Of a stretch of DNA of 64,000 bases, positions 45,282 to 53,315 are shown one piece after another (position 1 is the first letter of the stretch; each line of letters begins with the position of its first letter). This stretch comes from Gaiellasilicea sp963802765 (lineage in GTDB: Bacteria; Actinomycetota; Thermoleophilia; Gaiellales; Gaiellaceae): positions 228,370 to 292,369 of the forward strand of contig CAWDJZ010000003.1 in NCBI GenBank assembly GCA_963802765.1, given 5' to 3'. Position numbers and translations under genes: made by a program. A model generated the notes under the pieces. It worked only from the letters and a program-made list of their open reading frames with translations, had not been told where the DNA came from and ran no database searches.

Positions 45282-47870
45282 ATGCCGAAAACGCTGACAG
45301 GCCAGGAGCTGCAGCTCGACGACGGACCCGCGCGCGAGTCCGAGCTCTTTCTCGTCGACGGCAACAACCTCGCCTACCGCGCCTTCTTCGCGCTCCCGGA
45401 GGAGCTCGCCACGACCGAGGGCTTTCCCACGAACGCGTTGCTCGGGTTCACGAACATGCTCTTCAAGCTGCTCTCGGACTATCGCCCGAAAGGCGTCGCG
45501 GTCGCGTGGGACTCCCGCCCCGTCGATCGCCTCGCCACCGCCGAGGCGGCCGGCGTCGTGTACAAGCAGGGCCGCCGCTCGATGCCCGACCTCCTGCGCG
45601 AGCAGTTCCCGCACTTCCGGCCGATCGTGGAGGCGTTCGGCTATCGCAACCTCGAGTTCGAGGGCTGGGAGGCGGACGATGTCATCGCGACGCTCGCGAG
45701 TCGAGCGGACGAGGCGGGCGTGAAGACGACGGTCGTCTCGACCGACCGGGACGCGTTCCAGCTCACCTCGCCGAACGTCGCGCTGATGATGACCCCGCGC
45801 GGCGTCGCGGACGTTCATGTCTACACGCCGGAGCGCGTCGAGCTCCGCTACGGCGTGCGGCCGGACCAGGTGCCCGACTTCATCGGCCTGAAGGGCGACA
45901 CCTCGGACAACATCCCCGGCGTCCCCGGGATCGGCGACAAGACCGCGGGGCAGCTGATCGCGCAGTACGGGTCGCTCGAGGAGGTGATTGCGCACGCGGA
46001 CGAGCTCTCGCCCGCGCGGCGGAAGAACATCACCGAGTTCGCGGACCAGGCGCGTGCCTCGAAGGAGCTCGCGACGATGCGGCGCGATCTCGACATCGAC
46101 TTCGAGCCGGCGCAGATCGTGCTCGACCCGCCCGACCGCTCGCAGCTGCGTGACATCTTCCGCCGCTTCGAGTTCCGAGCGCTCCTGAACCGGGTCGACG
46201 AGCTCGAGGACGCGATCCCGTCAGCGGCGCCGCTCCCCGTCGCCGGTACGGTCGTCCCCTGGCGGGAGGGCGAGCTGCCGCAGCCGCGCGGCCGCGTCGG
46301 GCTCGCAGTTGCGGACGGCCGCTTCGCGCTTGCCCAGGAGGACGGCGTCGTCGTCGGGCCGTGGGACGAGAGCTCGGCCGCGCGGCTGCGCGACGCCCGG
46401 CTCGTCGCGCACGACTTCAAGGCGCTGCCGCGGCTGACGATGCGGCCGGCCGACGACACCCTGATCGAGGCGTATCTGATCGAGCCCGGCCGCTCCGAGT
46501 ACCGGATCGAGGACCTTCAGCGCGAGTACGGGCTGGAGGTGGTCCCGGAGCCCGCCACCGAGGAGGAGACGGCAGCGCTCGTCACTCGGGCCGAGGCGGC
46601 GCGGCGCCTCGCCGGCCCCATGCGGGAGCGGCTCGTCGAGCGCGGCTCGGAGCGCCTCTACGACGAGATCGAGCTGCCGCTCACCGCCGTCCTCGCCGCG
46701 ATGGAGGACACGGGCGTGAGGATCGACACGTACCGCATGGGCGAGATCACGGCCCGTCTCGTCGACCGGGTCGAGGAGCTCGAGGCGAAGGCGATCGACC
46801 TCGCGGGCGAGGAGTTCGTGCTCGGCTCGACGCAGCAGGTGGCACGGATCCTGTTCGAGAAGCTGCAGCTGACGCCGGGCCGCAAGGGGAAGACGGGCTA
46901 TTCGACCGACACGCGCGTGCTCCGCTCGATCCGCGGCGAGCACGAGATCGTCGGCGTGATCGAGGAGTGGCGCGAGCTCTCGAAGCTCATCAACACCTAC
47001 CTCGGGCCGCTGCCTCAGCTGATCTCGGAGCGCGACGGCCGCCTCCACACGACCTTCAACCAGGCCGCGGCCTCCACCGGGCGGCTCTCCACCACCAACC
47101 CGAACCTGCAGGCGATCCCGATCCGCACCGAGCTCGGGCGGGAGATCCGCTCGGCGTTCGTGGCGGAGCCGGGTTATCGCCTGGTCTCGGCCGACTACAG
47201 CCAGGTCGAGCTCCGCATCCTCGCCCACGTCTCCGGCGAGCCACGTCTGCGCGAGGCGTTCGCACGGAACGAGGACATCCACACGGCGACCGCTGCCGAG
47301 GTGCTCGGCAAGGACCCGGCGGAGCTGACGAAGGACGAGCGCAACGTCGCCAAGATGGTCAACTTCGGGATCATCTACGGCATCTCGTCCTTCGGGCTCT
47401 CCGAGAACCTCGAGATCCCGCGCGAGCAGGCGCAGGAGTACATCGACACGTACCTCGCGCGCTTCCCGCTCGTGCAGGACTTCATCCAGCGCACGATCGA
47501 GCAGGCCGAGCGCGACGGCTACGTGACGACGCTGCTCGGCCGCCGCCGGCCGGTCCCCGAGATCCGAGTGCGCAACCGCCAGACGCGGGCGCTCGGCGAG
47601 CGACTCGCCGTCAACTCGGTCATGCAGGGCACGGCTGCCGACATCATCAAGGTCGCGATGATCCGGATCCACGACCGGCTGCGCGAGGAGGGAAGGAGCT
47701 CGCGCCTCGTGCTGCAGGTGCACGACGAGCTCCTGCTCGAGGCGCCCGAGACCGAGACCAGCGCGATCAAGGAGCTCGTGCGGCAGGAAATGTGCGGCGC
47801 GTACCCGCTCGACCCGGCGCTCGCGGTCGACATCGGCGTAGGCGACGACTGGAACGAAGCGAAGAACTGA
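45282..47870 (+). CDS. polA: DNA polymerase I
   Basis: 862 residues from ATG at 45282, preceded by GGAGG. The 5' nuclease domain is at 1-300 (FLVDGNNLAYRAFFAL, EADDVIATLA, GLKGDTSDNIPGVPGIGDKTA). A reduced 3'-5' exonuclease-like domain lacks the first DxE acidic motif (VGLAVADGRFALAQ), so proofreading is probably absent, as in several actinobacterial PolA proteins. The polymerase core carries motif A DYSQVELRILAH, motif B KMVNFGIIYGISSFGLS and motif C LQVHDELLLEAP. Confidence 0.96.
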   Translation: MPKTLTGQELQLDDGPARESELFLVDGNNLAYRAFFALPEELATTEGFPTNALLGFTNMLFKLLSDYRPKGVAVAWDSRPVDRLATAEAAGVVYKQGRRSMPDLLREQFPHFRPIVEAFGYRNLEFEGWEADDVIATLASRADEAGVKTTVVSTDRDAFQLTSPNVALMMTPRGVADVHVYTPERVELRYGVRPDQVPDFIGLKGDTSDNIPGVPGIGDKTAGQLIAQYGSLEEVIAHADELSPARRKNITEFADQARASKELATMRRDLDIDFEPAQIVLDPPDRSQLRDIFRRFEFRALLNRVDELEDAIPSAAPLPVAGTVVPWREGELPQPRGRVGLAVADGRFALAQEDGVVVGPWDESSAARLRDARLVAHDFKALPRLTMRPADDTLIEAYLIEPGRSEYRIEDLQREYGLEVVPEPATEEETAALVTRAEAARRLAGPMRERLVERGSERLYDEIELPLTAVLAAMEDTGVRIDTYRMGEITARLVDRVEELEAKAIDLAGEEFVLGSTQQVARILFEKLQLTPGRKGKTGYSTDTRVLRSIRGEHEIVGVIEEWRELSKLINTYLGPLPQLISERDGRLHTTFNQAAASTGRLSTTNPNLQAIPIRTELGREIRSAFVAEPGYRLVSADYSQVELRILAHVSGEPRLREAFARNEDIHTATAAEVLGKDPAELTKDERNVAKMVNFGIIYGISSFGLSENLEIPREQAQEYIDTYLARFPLVQDFIQRTIEQAERDGYVTTLLGRRRPVPEIRVRNRQTRALGERLAVNSVMQGTAADIIKVAMIRIHDRLREEGRSSRLVLQVHDELLLEAPETETSAIKELVRQEMCGAYPLDPALAVDIGVGDDWNEAKN

Positions 47871-47883
47871 GCCGCGATCCGGT

Positions 47884-47939
47884 CAAGTAACAGACTGTTA
47901 CTTGGCTCCTTTAGATCGGCGCGAGCTTCGGGCTATACT
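47884..47939 (+). promoter_or_regulatory. Palindrome plus promoter upstream of rpsA
   Basis: CAAGTAACAG-A-CTGTTACTTG (47884-47904) is a perfect 10-1-10 inverted repeat. Its one-base centre fits a protein-binding site better than an RNA hairpin. TATACT at 47934-47939 is a good -10 element 12 nt before the rpsA ATG; TTAGAT at 47911-47916 is a weak -35 at 17 bp. An operator just upstream of the rpsA promoter is the simplest reading, with a polA terminator as the alternative. Confidence 0.6.
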
Positions 47940-47951
47940 GCGCGCTCCGTT

Positions 47952-49490
47952 ATGGCGAACGACACGATCGAGAAGCCCACAGAAGCCGAGGACGGTGTCT
48001 GGGTCACCGGCCCCGACGGCGATCTGATCCCGGATTACGAGTCGACCTTCCCCACGATCAACGAGGGCGAAGTCGTCCACGGCACGGTCGTGCGCGTCGA
48101 CAAGGACGAGGTGCTCGTCGACATCGGCTACAAGTCGGAGGGCGTGATCCCGGTCGCCGAGCTGTCGATTCGGCGTTCGGTCAATCCCGCCGACGAGGTC
48201 GCGGTCGGGGAGGAGATCGACGCGCTCGTGCTCACCAAGGAGGACGCCGAGGGGCGTCTGATCCTGTCGAAGAAGCGCGCGCGCTTCGAGCTCGCCTGGA
48301 AGAAGATCGAGACGGCCGCCGAGTCCGGTGAGCCCGTCATCGGCCGCGTGATCGAGGTCGTCAAGGGTGGCCTCATCCTCGACTTGGGCGTTCGCGGCTT
48401 CCTGCCCGCCTCGCTCGTCGACATCCGCCGCGTGCAGGACCTCGACGAGTTCATGGCGACCGAGCTTCGCTGCAAGGTGATCGAGCTGAACCGGTCGCGC
48501 AACAACGTCGTGCTCTCCCGCCGGGCCGTCCTCGAGGACGAGCGCAAGGAGCAGCGCCAGCAGATTCTCGACCGGCTCAACCCGGGCGACGTCGTCGAGG
48601 GGACGATCTCGAACATCGTCGACTTCGGCGCCTTCGTCGACCTCGACGGGATGGACGGCCTGATCCACATCTCCGAGCTCTCGTGGAGCCACGTCAACCA
48701 TCCGTCGGAGGTGCTCGAGATCGGCCAGGAGGTCAAGGTCAAGGTGCTCGACATCGACCGCGAGCGTCAGCGGATCTCACTCGGGCTCAAGCAGACGCAG
48801 TCCGACCCCTGGCAACAGGTCCTGGAGAGCTACTCCGAGAACGACGTCGTCGAGGGGCGCGTCACGAAGGTCGTCACATTCGGCGCCTTCGTCGAGATCC
48901 TGCCCGGCGTCGAGGGGCTCGTGCATATCTCCGAGCTCGCCCAGCACCACGTCGAGAACCCGCGCGAGGTCGTCTCGCAGGGCGATGCGGTCAACGTGCT
49001 CATTCTCGAGGTCGACGCCGACCGGCGCCGTCTCTCCCTCTCGCTGAAGCGGGTGGAAGAGGGCCAGGAGCCGCTGCCGCGCGCCGACGGCGCCGAGTCC
49101 GTGCACGTGACGCCGAACCTGAACCTCTCCGAGGACGTGTTCCCGGCCGCCGGCGCTGTCGCCGAGACAGCGGAGGATGCCGCCGAGGTTGAGCCGGAGG
49201 CCGCGGCCGCGGAGCCGGATGCGTCCGAGTCCGACGCCGCCGCTGAGCCGGAGGCCGCCGCTGAGCCGGAGGCCGCCGCTGAGCCGGAGGCCGCCGCTGA
49301 GCCGGAGGCCGCCGCCGAGCCGGAGCTCGAGGAAGCGCCCGCACCGGAGTCCGACGCCGCCGCCGAGGTCGAGCTCGAGGCCGAGTCGACCGCCGCGGCG
49401 GAGGCTGCTGCCGGCGACGAGCCGGTCGTCGAGCCGACTGCCGACTCGGATGCCGCAGCGGGCGACGAGCCCGAGCCCGACGCCGCCTAG
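47952..49490 (+). CDS. rpsA: 30S ribosomal protein S1
   Basis: 512 residues with four S1 RNA-binding domains, at about residues 35-100, 120-190, 205-275 and 290-362 (GFLPASLVDIRRVQDLDEF, GTISNIVDFGAFVDLDGMDGLIHISELSW, GRVTKVVTFGAFVEILPGVEGLVHISEL). Four domains is the usual number in actinobacteria. The last 120 residues are an acidic Ala/Glu/Pro tail built partly from tandem repeats. A palindrome and a -10 element precede it. Confidence 0.96.
   Translation: MANDTIEKPTEAEDGVWVTGPDGDLIPDYESTFPTINEGEVVHGTVVRVDKDEVLVDIGYKSEGVIPVAELSIRRSVNPADEVAVGEEIDALVLTKEDAEGRLILSKKRARFELAWKKIETAAESGEPVIGRVIEVVKGGLILDLGVRGFLPASLVDIRRVQDLDEFMATELRCKVIELNRSRNNVVLSRRAVLEDERKEQRQQILDRLNPGDVVEGTISNIVDFGAFVDLDGMDGLIHISELSWSHVNHPSEVLEIGQEVKVKVLDIDRERQRISLGLKQTQSDPWQQVLESYSENDVVEGRVTKVVTFGAFVEILPGVEGLVHISELAQHHVENPREVVSQGDAVNVLILEVDADRRRLSLSLKRVEEGQEPLPRADGAESVHVTPNLNLSEDVFPAAGAVAETAEDAAEVEPEAAAAEPDASESDAAAEPEAAAEPEAAAEPEAAAEPEAAAEPELEEAPAPESDAAAEVELEAESTAAAEAAAGDEPVVEPTADSDAAAGDEPEPDAA
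49236..49325 (+). repeat. Five tandem 18-bp repeats inside rpsA
   Basis: Five back-to-back units of GCCGCCGCTGAGCCGGAG, the fifth with one base changed (GCCGCCGCCGAGCCGGAG), encode AAAEPE five times in the acidic tail of S1. The near-identity of units at silent positions indicates recent expansion. Copy number could vary between strains without breaking the frame. Confidence 0.9.
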
Positions 49491-49562
49491 CCGGCCCGCA
49501 CCCGACTCACGATGAAGCACCATGCTGCCGGGCCGCACTCGGCGGCGCGATGCGGCGTCCTC

Positions 49563-49595
49563 GGAACTGTCCATAGCGCTGCTATGAACAGTTCC
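49563..49595. repeat. Inverted repeat between rpsA and coaE
   Basis: GGAACTGT-C-CATAGC, a 3-nt loop, then GCTATG-A-ACAGTTCC: a 14-bp stem with one internal C/A mismatch, 72 nt after rpsA. There is no T-tract. It could act as a terminator in a GC-rich genome or as a processing site. The rest of the 155-nt gap shows nothing recognisable. Confidence 0.6.
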
Positions 49596-49645
49596 TGCGT
49601 CCTTGCCTCGCACCACCGAGTGCACCCCGTCAGCGGGTGGTCATC

Positions 49646-50263
49646 GTGAGCCGGGCACGGGCCGGCTTGCCCCGGCCGATAGCGGTCGCGATCACCGGAG
49701 GGATCGGCGCCGGAAAGAGCGAGGCGCTGGACGCATTCCGAAAGGCGGGGGCCGCCACCGTCTCGAGCGACGAGATCGTCCATCACCTACTGCGCTCCGA
49801 CCCGGAGGTCAAGGAGGCGATGGTGCAGGAGCTGGGGGAGGGGGTGCTCGGCGCAAACGGCGAGATCGATCGGCGACGCGTCGCCGAGGTCGTCTTCGCC
49901 GATCGCGCGAAGCTGGACTTCCTCGAGCGGCTGCTCCATCCGCTCGTATCGCGCGAGTACCTGACCTGGCGCGAGCAGCTGGCCGAGCTGCCGAACCCGC
50001 CCGAGGTGTGCGTGACGGAGGTGCCGCTCCTCTACGAGACGGGCGGGGACAAAAGGTTCGACAAGGTGGTCGTGATCACCGCGCCGGCGAAGCTGCGCGC
50101 GCAGCGCCGCCGCGTCAGCCGTGACGACCGCGACCAGCGGCTGCTGCCCGACAAGGAAAAGGTGGGGCGGGCCGACTTCGCCTACGTGAACACGGGCACG
50201 CTGGACGACCTGGAGGCCTGGGTCGCAGGGGTGATGGTCGAGCTGACGAAGGTGCCGGCGTGA
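49646..50263 (+). CDS. coaE: Dephospho-CoA kinase
   Basis: 205 residues. It catalyses the last step of coenzyme A synthesis. P-loop AITGGIGAGKSEAL, VSSDEIVHHLL, LDFLERLLHPLV, EVPLLYETGG and the lid region QRRRVSRDDRDQRLLP are present. GTG at 49646 is preferred; GTG at 49637 is an alternative. The frame is intact. The rpsA-coaE neighbourhood is common in actinobacteria. Confidence 0.94.
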   Translation: MSRARAGLPRPIAVAITGGIGAGKSEALDAFRKAGAATVSSDEIVHHLLRSDPEVKEAMVQELGEGVLGANGEIDRRRVAEVVFADRAKLDFLERLLHPLVSREYLTWREQLAELPNPPEVCVTEVPLLYETGGDKRFDKVVVITAPAKLRAQRRRVSRDDRDQRLLPDKEKVGRADFAYVNTGTLDDLEAWVAGVMVELTKVPA

Positions 50264-50280
50264 CGAAGTCACGCCGGCAG

Positions 50281-50407
50281 GAGGGGGGTCCGGGGGAACC
50301 GGCAGGTTCCCCCTTCGGCACGCGCCGATGCGGAGCATCGGCGTCAACGAGAAGGGGGCTCGCGGGGGAAACAGGGTTTCCCCCGCGCGACTGAGCCGAA
50401 GGCGAAG
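50281..50407 (+). repeat. Intergenic hairpin repeat, family A, copy 2
   Basis: This fills the coaE-transglycosylase gap. It contains three hairpins: GGGGGAACC/GGTTCCCCC (50292-50313), GCCGATGC/GCATCGGC (about 50324-50342) and GCGGGGGAAAC/GTTTCCCCCGC (50362-50386). Blocks GAAGGGGGCTCG and AGCCGAAGGCG flank the last hairpin in the same order as in the copy at 7992-8087. The last stem differs from copy 1 by a compensating pair. Confidence 0.75.
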
Positions 50408-50415
50408 GAGCCGGC

Positions 50416-50961
50416 GTGACTCGTTTGTCGCTGCTGGCGGTGGTCGCCCTCGTGCTCGCCGGGCTCGGCCTCTACGTGGTCACGGAGAAGCCTGAGGTCT
50501 ACGAGCGCATCCGCTACCCGCTTCGCTACGAGCAGATCGTGACCGGTCACGCAAAGAACTACGACCTCGAGCCGGAGCTCGTCGCAGCCGTCATCTACCA
50601 GGAGTCGAAGTTCGACGCGGACGCGGTCTCCAGCTCCGGGGCCGTCGGGCTGATGCAGCTGCTGCCCGCGACGGCGCAGGGAATCGCCGATCGCACCGGC
50701 GGCAGCGGCTGGCACGAGCGCGACCTGCTCGACCCGGAGCTCAACGTGCGCTACGGCGCGTGGTACCTGCGCCACCTGCTGGACAAGTACGACGACGAGG
50801 AGCTCGCGCTCGCCGCATACAACGCCGGCCAGGCGAACGTCGACCGCTGGCAAGACCGGGGCGTCGGGATCATGTTCCCCGAGACGCGCCACTACGTGGA
50901 GCGCGTCCGCGAGCTGAAGGCGATCTACGCCCGCGCCTACTCGTCGGAGCTCGGCCTCTAG
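50416..50961 (+). CDS. Lytic transglycosylase (SLT domain), membrane-anchored
   Basis: 181 residues. An N-terminal hydrophobic anchor (SLLAVVALVLAGLGLYVV) is followed by a Slt70-type lysozyme-like domain. The catalytic Glu is in AVIYQESKFDADAVSSSGAVG, and GLMQLLPATAQGIA plus LALAAYNAGQANVDRW are family motifs. It cleaves peptidoglycan glycan strands with anhydro-muramyl formation. GTG start. It converges with the tetR gene and overlaps it by 4 nt. Confidence 0.93.
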   Translation: MTRLSLLAVVALVLAGLGLYVVTEKPEVYERIRYPLRYEQIVTGHAKNYDLEPELVAAVIYQESKFDADAVSSSGAVGLMQLLPATAQGIADRTGGSGWHERDLLDPELNVRYGAWYLRHLLDKYDDEELALAAYNAGQANVDRWQDRGVGIMFPETRHYVERVRELKAIYARAYSSELGL

Positions 50962-51509
50962 CGCGGCCCCGCGCCGGTCTCGACGAGCTCGTTGAAGAGG
51001 TCGAGGTCTGGCAGCTCGTCGCCGCTCACGCGCGCGAGCGCGAGCCCGTTCGCGACGATCGTGAGGAACTTGGCAGCGGCGTCGACCGGGATGTCGTCGC
51101 GCACCGTCCCGCGTAGCCGGGCGAGCCGCTCCTCGCGCCGCGCGGCCACGTCGCTGCTCAGCCGCGCGAGGCGGTCGCGAAAGCGCTCGTCGGTGCGTAG
51201 CCTGAGGGCGGCCTCGAGCTGCACGGCGATCCAGTCGGGGTCCTCGTGTGTGATCGCGTCGAGCAGCGCGCGGAAGCCGCGTTCGAGCCAGGCCTCGACC
51301 AGCCGGTCCGACGACCCGACCACGACGTCGACGAAGAGCGCCTCCTTGTTCTCGAAGTAGCTGAAGATCGCCCCGCGGGAGAGCCCGGTCTCCTCCTCGA
51401 GGCGCGCCACCGTCGCGCCCTCGTAGCCGTGCCTGGCGAAGGCGCGCTGTGCACCGGCGAGGATCTCCTCACGACGGCGCTGCTTGTGCTCGGTCGAGAC
51501 CTTCGGCAT
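50958..51509 (-). CDS. TetR-family repressor
   Basis: 183 residues. The N-terminal helix-turn-helix (RRREEILAGAQRAFARHGYEGATVARLEEETGLSRGAIFSYFENK) is typical, and the C-terminal ligand domain is variable. It is divergent from an MFS transporter with only 45 nt between starts, so it very probably represses that transporter and itself. TAAAGT 6 nt before its ATG suggests a leaderless message. Confidence 0.9.
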   Translation of the reverse strand: MPKVSTEHKQRRREEILAGAQRAFARHGYEGATVARLEEETGLSRGAIFSYFENKEALFVDVVVGSSDRLVEAWLERGFRALLDAITHEDPDWIAVQLEAALRLRTDERFRDRLARLSSDVAARREERLARLRGTVRDDIPVDAAAKFLTIVANGLALARVSGDELPDLDLFNELVETGAGPR

Positions 51510-51515
51510 GTCCTC

Positions 51516-51546
51516 ACTTTACAAAAACGTACGGACGTACTATATT
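51516..51546. promoter_or_regulatory. Divergent promoter with embedded TetR operator candidate
   Basis: For the MFS gene: TTTACA (51518-51523), a 17-bp spacer, TATATT (51541-51546), then GTG 8 nt later, a leaderless arrangement. The spacer holds ACGTACGGACGTAC, a short repeated palindrome suited to TetR binding. The tetR -10 (TAAAGT on minus, 51516-51521) overlaps the MFS -35, so one bound repressor could block both. Confidence 0.75.
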
Positions 51547-51554
51547 CTCGCGCG

Positions 51555-52784
51555 GTGCAGATCCTCCGGAACCGATCGCTCGCCGCCCTGATCGCCGCTG
51601 AAGTCGTCAGCTCGCTGGGCTCGCGGATCACGTTCCTGGCACTGCCGTGGTTCGTGCTCGTCACGACGGGCTCTGCCGCGAAGATGGGAATCGTCCTCGC
51701 AGTCCAGATGGCGCCGATCGCGCTGCTCGGCATCCCAAGCGGGACGCTCGTCGCCCGGCTCGGCGCGCGGCGGACGATGCAGCTCTGCGACCTGGCGCGC
51801 GTGCCGCTGATGTGCTCGCTGCCGCTCCTGCATGCGGCCGGCCTGCTGAGCTTCCCGCTGCTGCTGGCGATCGTCTTCCTGATCGGCTGCTTCCTGGCGC
51901 CGTTCTTCGCCTCACAGCGGGTGATCCTCCCGGAGCTGGTCGGCGAGGACGAGACGACCGTTGCCCAGGCGAACGCGGTGATCGAGGGCGCGACCACGCT
52001 CACCAACCTGCTCGGCCCGGTTGCGGCAGGTCTGCTGATCGCCTCACTCGGCGCGACGAACGCGCTCTACGTCGACGCGGCCACGTTCGCGGTCTCGTTC
52101 CTGACGCTGACGCTCTTCGTTCCGGCGCGGCCGCCGCTGCCGCAGACCGAGGACGCGCACGGCGTTCTCGCCGGCCTCCGCTTCCTGCTTCGCGACGAGC
52201 TTCTCTGGCGCATCGGGCTCGCGGCCGTGTTCCTGAACATGTTCGGCTCGGCGCTCGCAGCCGCCCTGCCCGTGCTCGCGTTCGAGGAGTTCAGCGAGAG
52301 CTCGCGGGTCGCCGGCGCGCTGTTCGCGTCGCTCGGTGCGGGCGCACTCGTGGGAATGGTGCTCGCGATGCGGCTGATGCCACGCTTCAAGCCGCTCAAG
52401 CTCGCGGCGGTCGGGATCGTCGCGCTACCGCTGCCGATCTGGCTGCTGGGCCTCGACCTGCCCCTCTGGGCGACGATGGCGGCGCTCTTCGTGTCGACCA
52501 TCCCGCAGCCGCTCGTGAACGCGCCCGTGATCGGCCTGATGACGACGCGGACGCCCGAGGCGCTCCGGCCGAAGGTGATGACCGCCGTCCTGACCGTCGC
52601 CATGCTCGCCGGGCCGGTCGGGCTCGCGCTGGCCGGGCCGCTGCTCGAGGAGCTCGGGACGCGGCCGGTCTTCGGGATCATCGCCGCCGGAATGACGGTC
52701 TTCGCGCTCTACTTCGCCTCGGTCGCGCTCCGCTACGGGCCACAGACGAGGGCCGAATCGACGCCCGTCGCCGCGGCTCGCTAA
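51555..52784 (+). CDS. MFS transporter, efflux type
   Basis: 409 residues with about 12 hydrophobic segments. SSLGSRITFLALPWFVL, GTLVARLGARRTMQLCDLAR (the motif A equivalent) and NAVIEGATTLTNLLGPVAAG are typical of the MFS_3/MefA-like efflux class. Pairing with a divergent TetR repressor supports drug or metabolite export. The substrate is not predictable. GTG at 51555 is fixed by the -10 element. Confidence 0.87.
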   Translation: MQILRNRSLAALIAAEVVSSLGSRITFLALPWFVLVTTGSAAKMGIVLAVQMAPIALLGIPSGTLVARLGARRTMQLCDLARVPLMCSLPLLHAAGLLSFPLLLAIVFLIGCFLAPFFASQRVILPELVGEDETTVAQANAVIEGATTLTNLLGPVAAGLLIASLGATNALYVDAATFAVSFLTLTLFVPARPPLPQTEDAHGVLAGLRFLLRDELLWRIGLAAVFLNMFGSALAAALPVLAFEEFSESSRVAGALFASLGAGALVGMVLAMRLMPRFKPLKLAAVGIVALPLPIWLLGLDLPLWATMAALFVSTIPQPLVNAPVIGLMTTRTPEALRPKVMTAVLTVAMLAGPVGLALAGPLLEELGTRPVFGIIAAGMTVFALYFASVALRYGPQTRAESTPVAAAR

Positions 52785-52807
52785 CGCGCCAATTCCACAT
52801 CAAGCCT

Positions 52808-53315
52808 CTAGGCAATCGTGAACCGCTGCACGGTGTCGCCCGTGCGCTCGAGCTCGACGTAGTCGCCGCCCGTCGCCTCGCCGGTGACCGCCCGCCAGAA
52901 CGCGAGCGCAGCGTCGTTGCCCGTGACGACCTCGAGCGCCCAGTTCCCCGGGAACCGGCGCAACGCCGCGAGCGCCGCCGGCCCTTCCGATCCCGCGCCG
53001 GCGGTACGGCTGCGCGACGAAGAACTCCGCCATCCGGGCGTCGGCGTCGGCCGGCATGTGGGGGAAGGGCTGCACCGAGACGAGCGCGAAGCCGGCCGGC
53101 TTGCCGCCCGCCCGAATCAGGAGGCAGTGGCACTCGTCCCACGTGAGCATGTCCTCGAGGTAGTCGGGCCGCCAGCGCGCCTCCTCGTCGAGCTCGTAGT
53201 GGGTCGAGAACTCGGAGAGATCGTGCAGGTAGAGGGCGTAGAGGCGACGGAGCGATCCCAGCTCCGCGTCCGTCGCGGCGCGAACGAGCTCTACGGTGTC
53301 GCCAGGCGCGCCCAC
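52808..53315 (-). CDS. GNAT N-acetyltransferase, one frameshift
   Basis: From GTG at 53315: TVELVRAATDAELGSLRRLYALYLHDLSEF, then AEFFVAQPYRRRGIG (acetyl-CoA site). After a +1 shift near 53005 the C-terminal part reads ALAALRRFPGNWALEVVTGN, AALAFWRAVTGEATGG, ending TVQRFTIA. The full length would be about 168 residues. Its start lies inside the 3' end of the next upstream gene (25-nt overlap), so the two are probably co-transcribed. Confidence 0.78.

Noticed and set aside
49236..49325. CRISPR array
   Set aside because: The repeats are directly adjacent, 18 bp, in frame and inside rpsA; there are no spacers. No other array-like pattern was found in the window.
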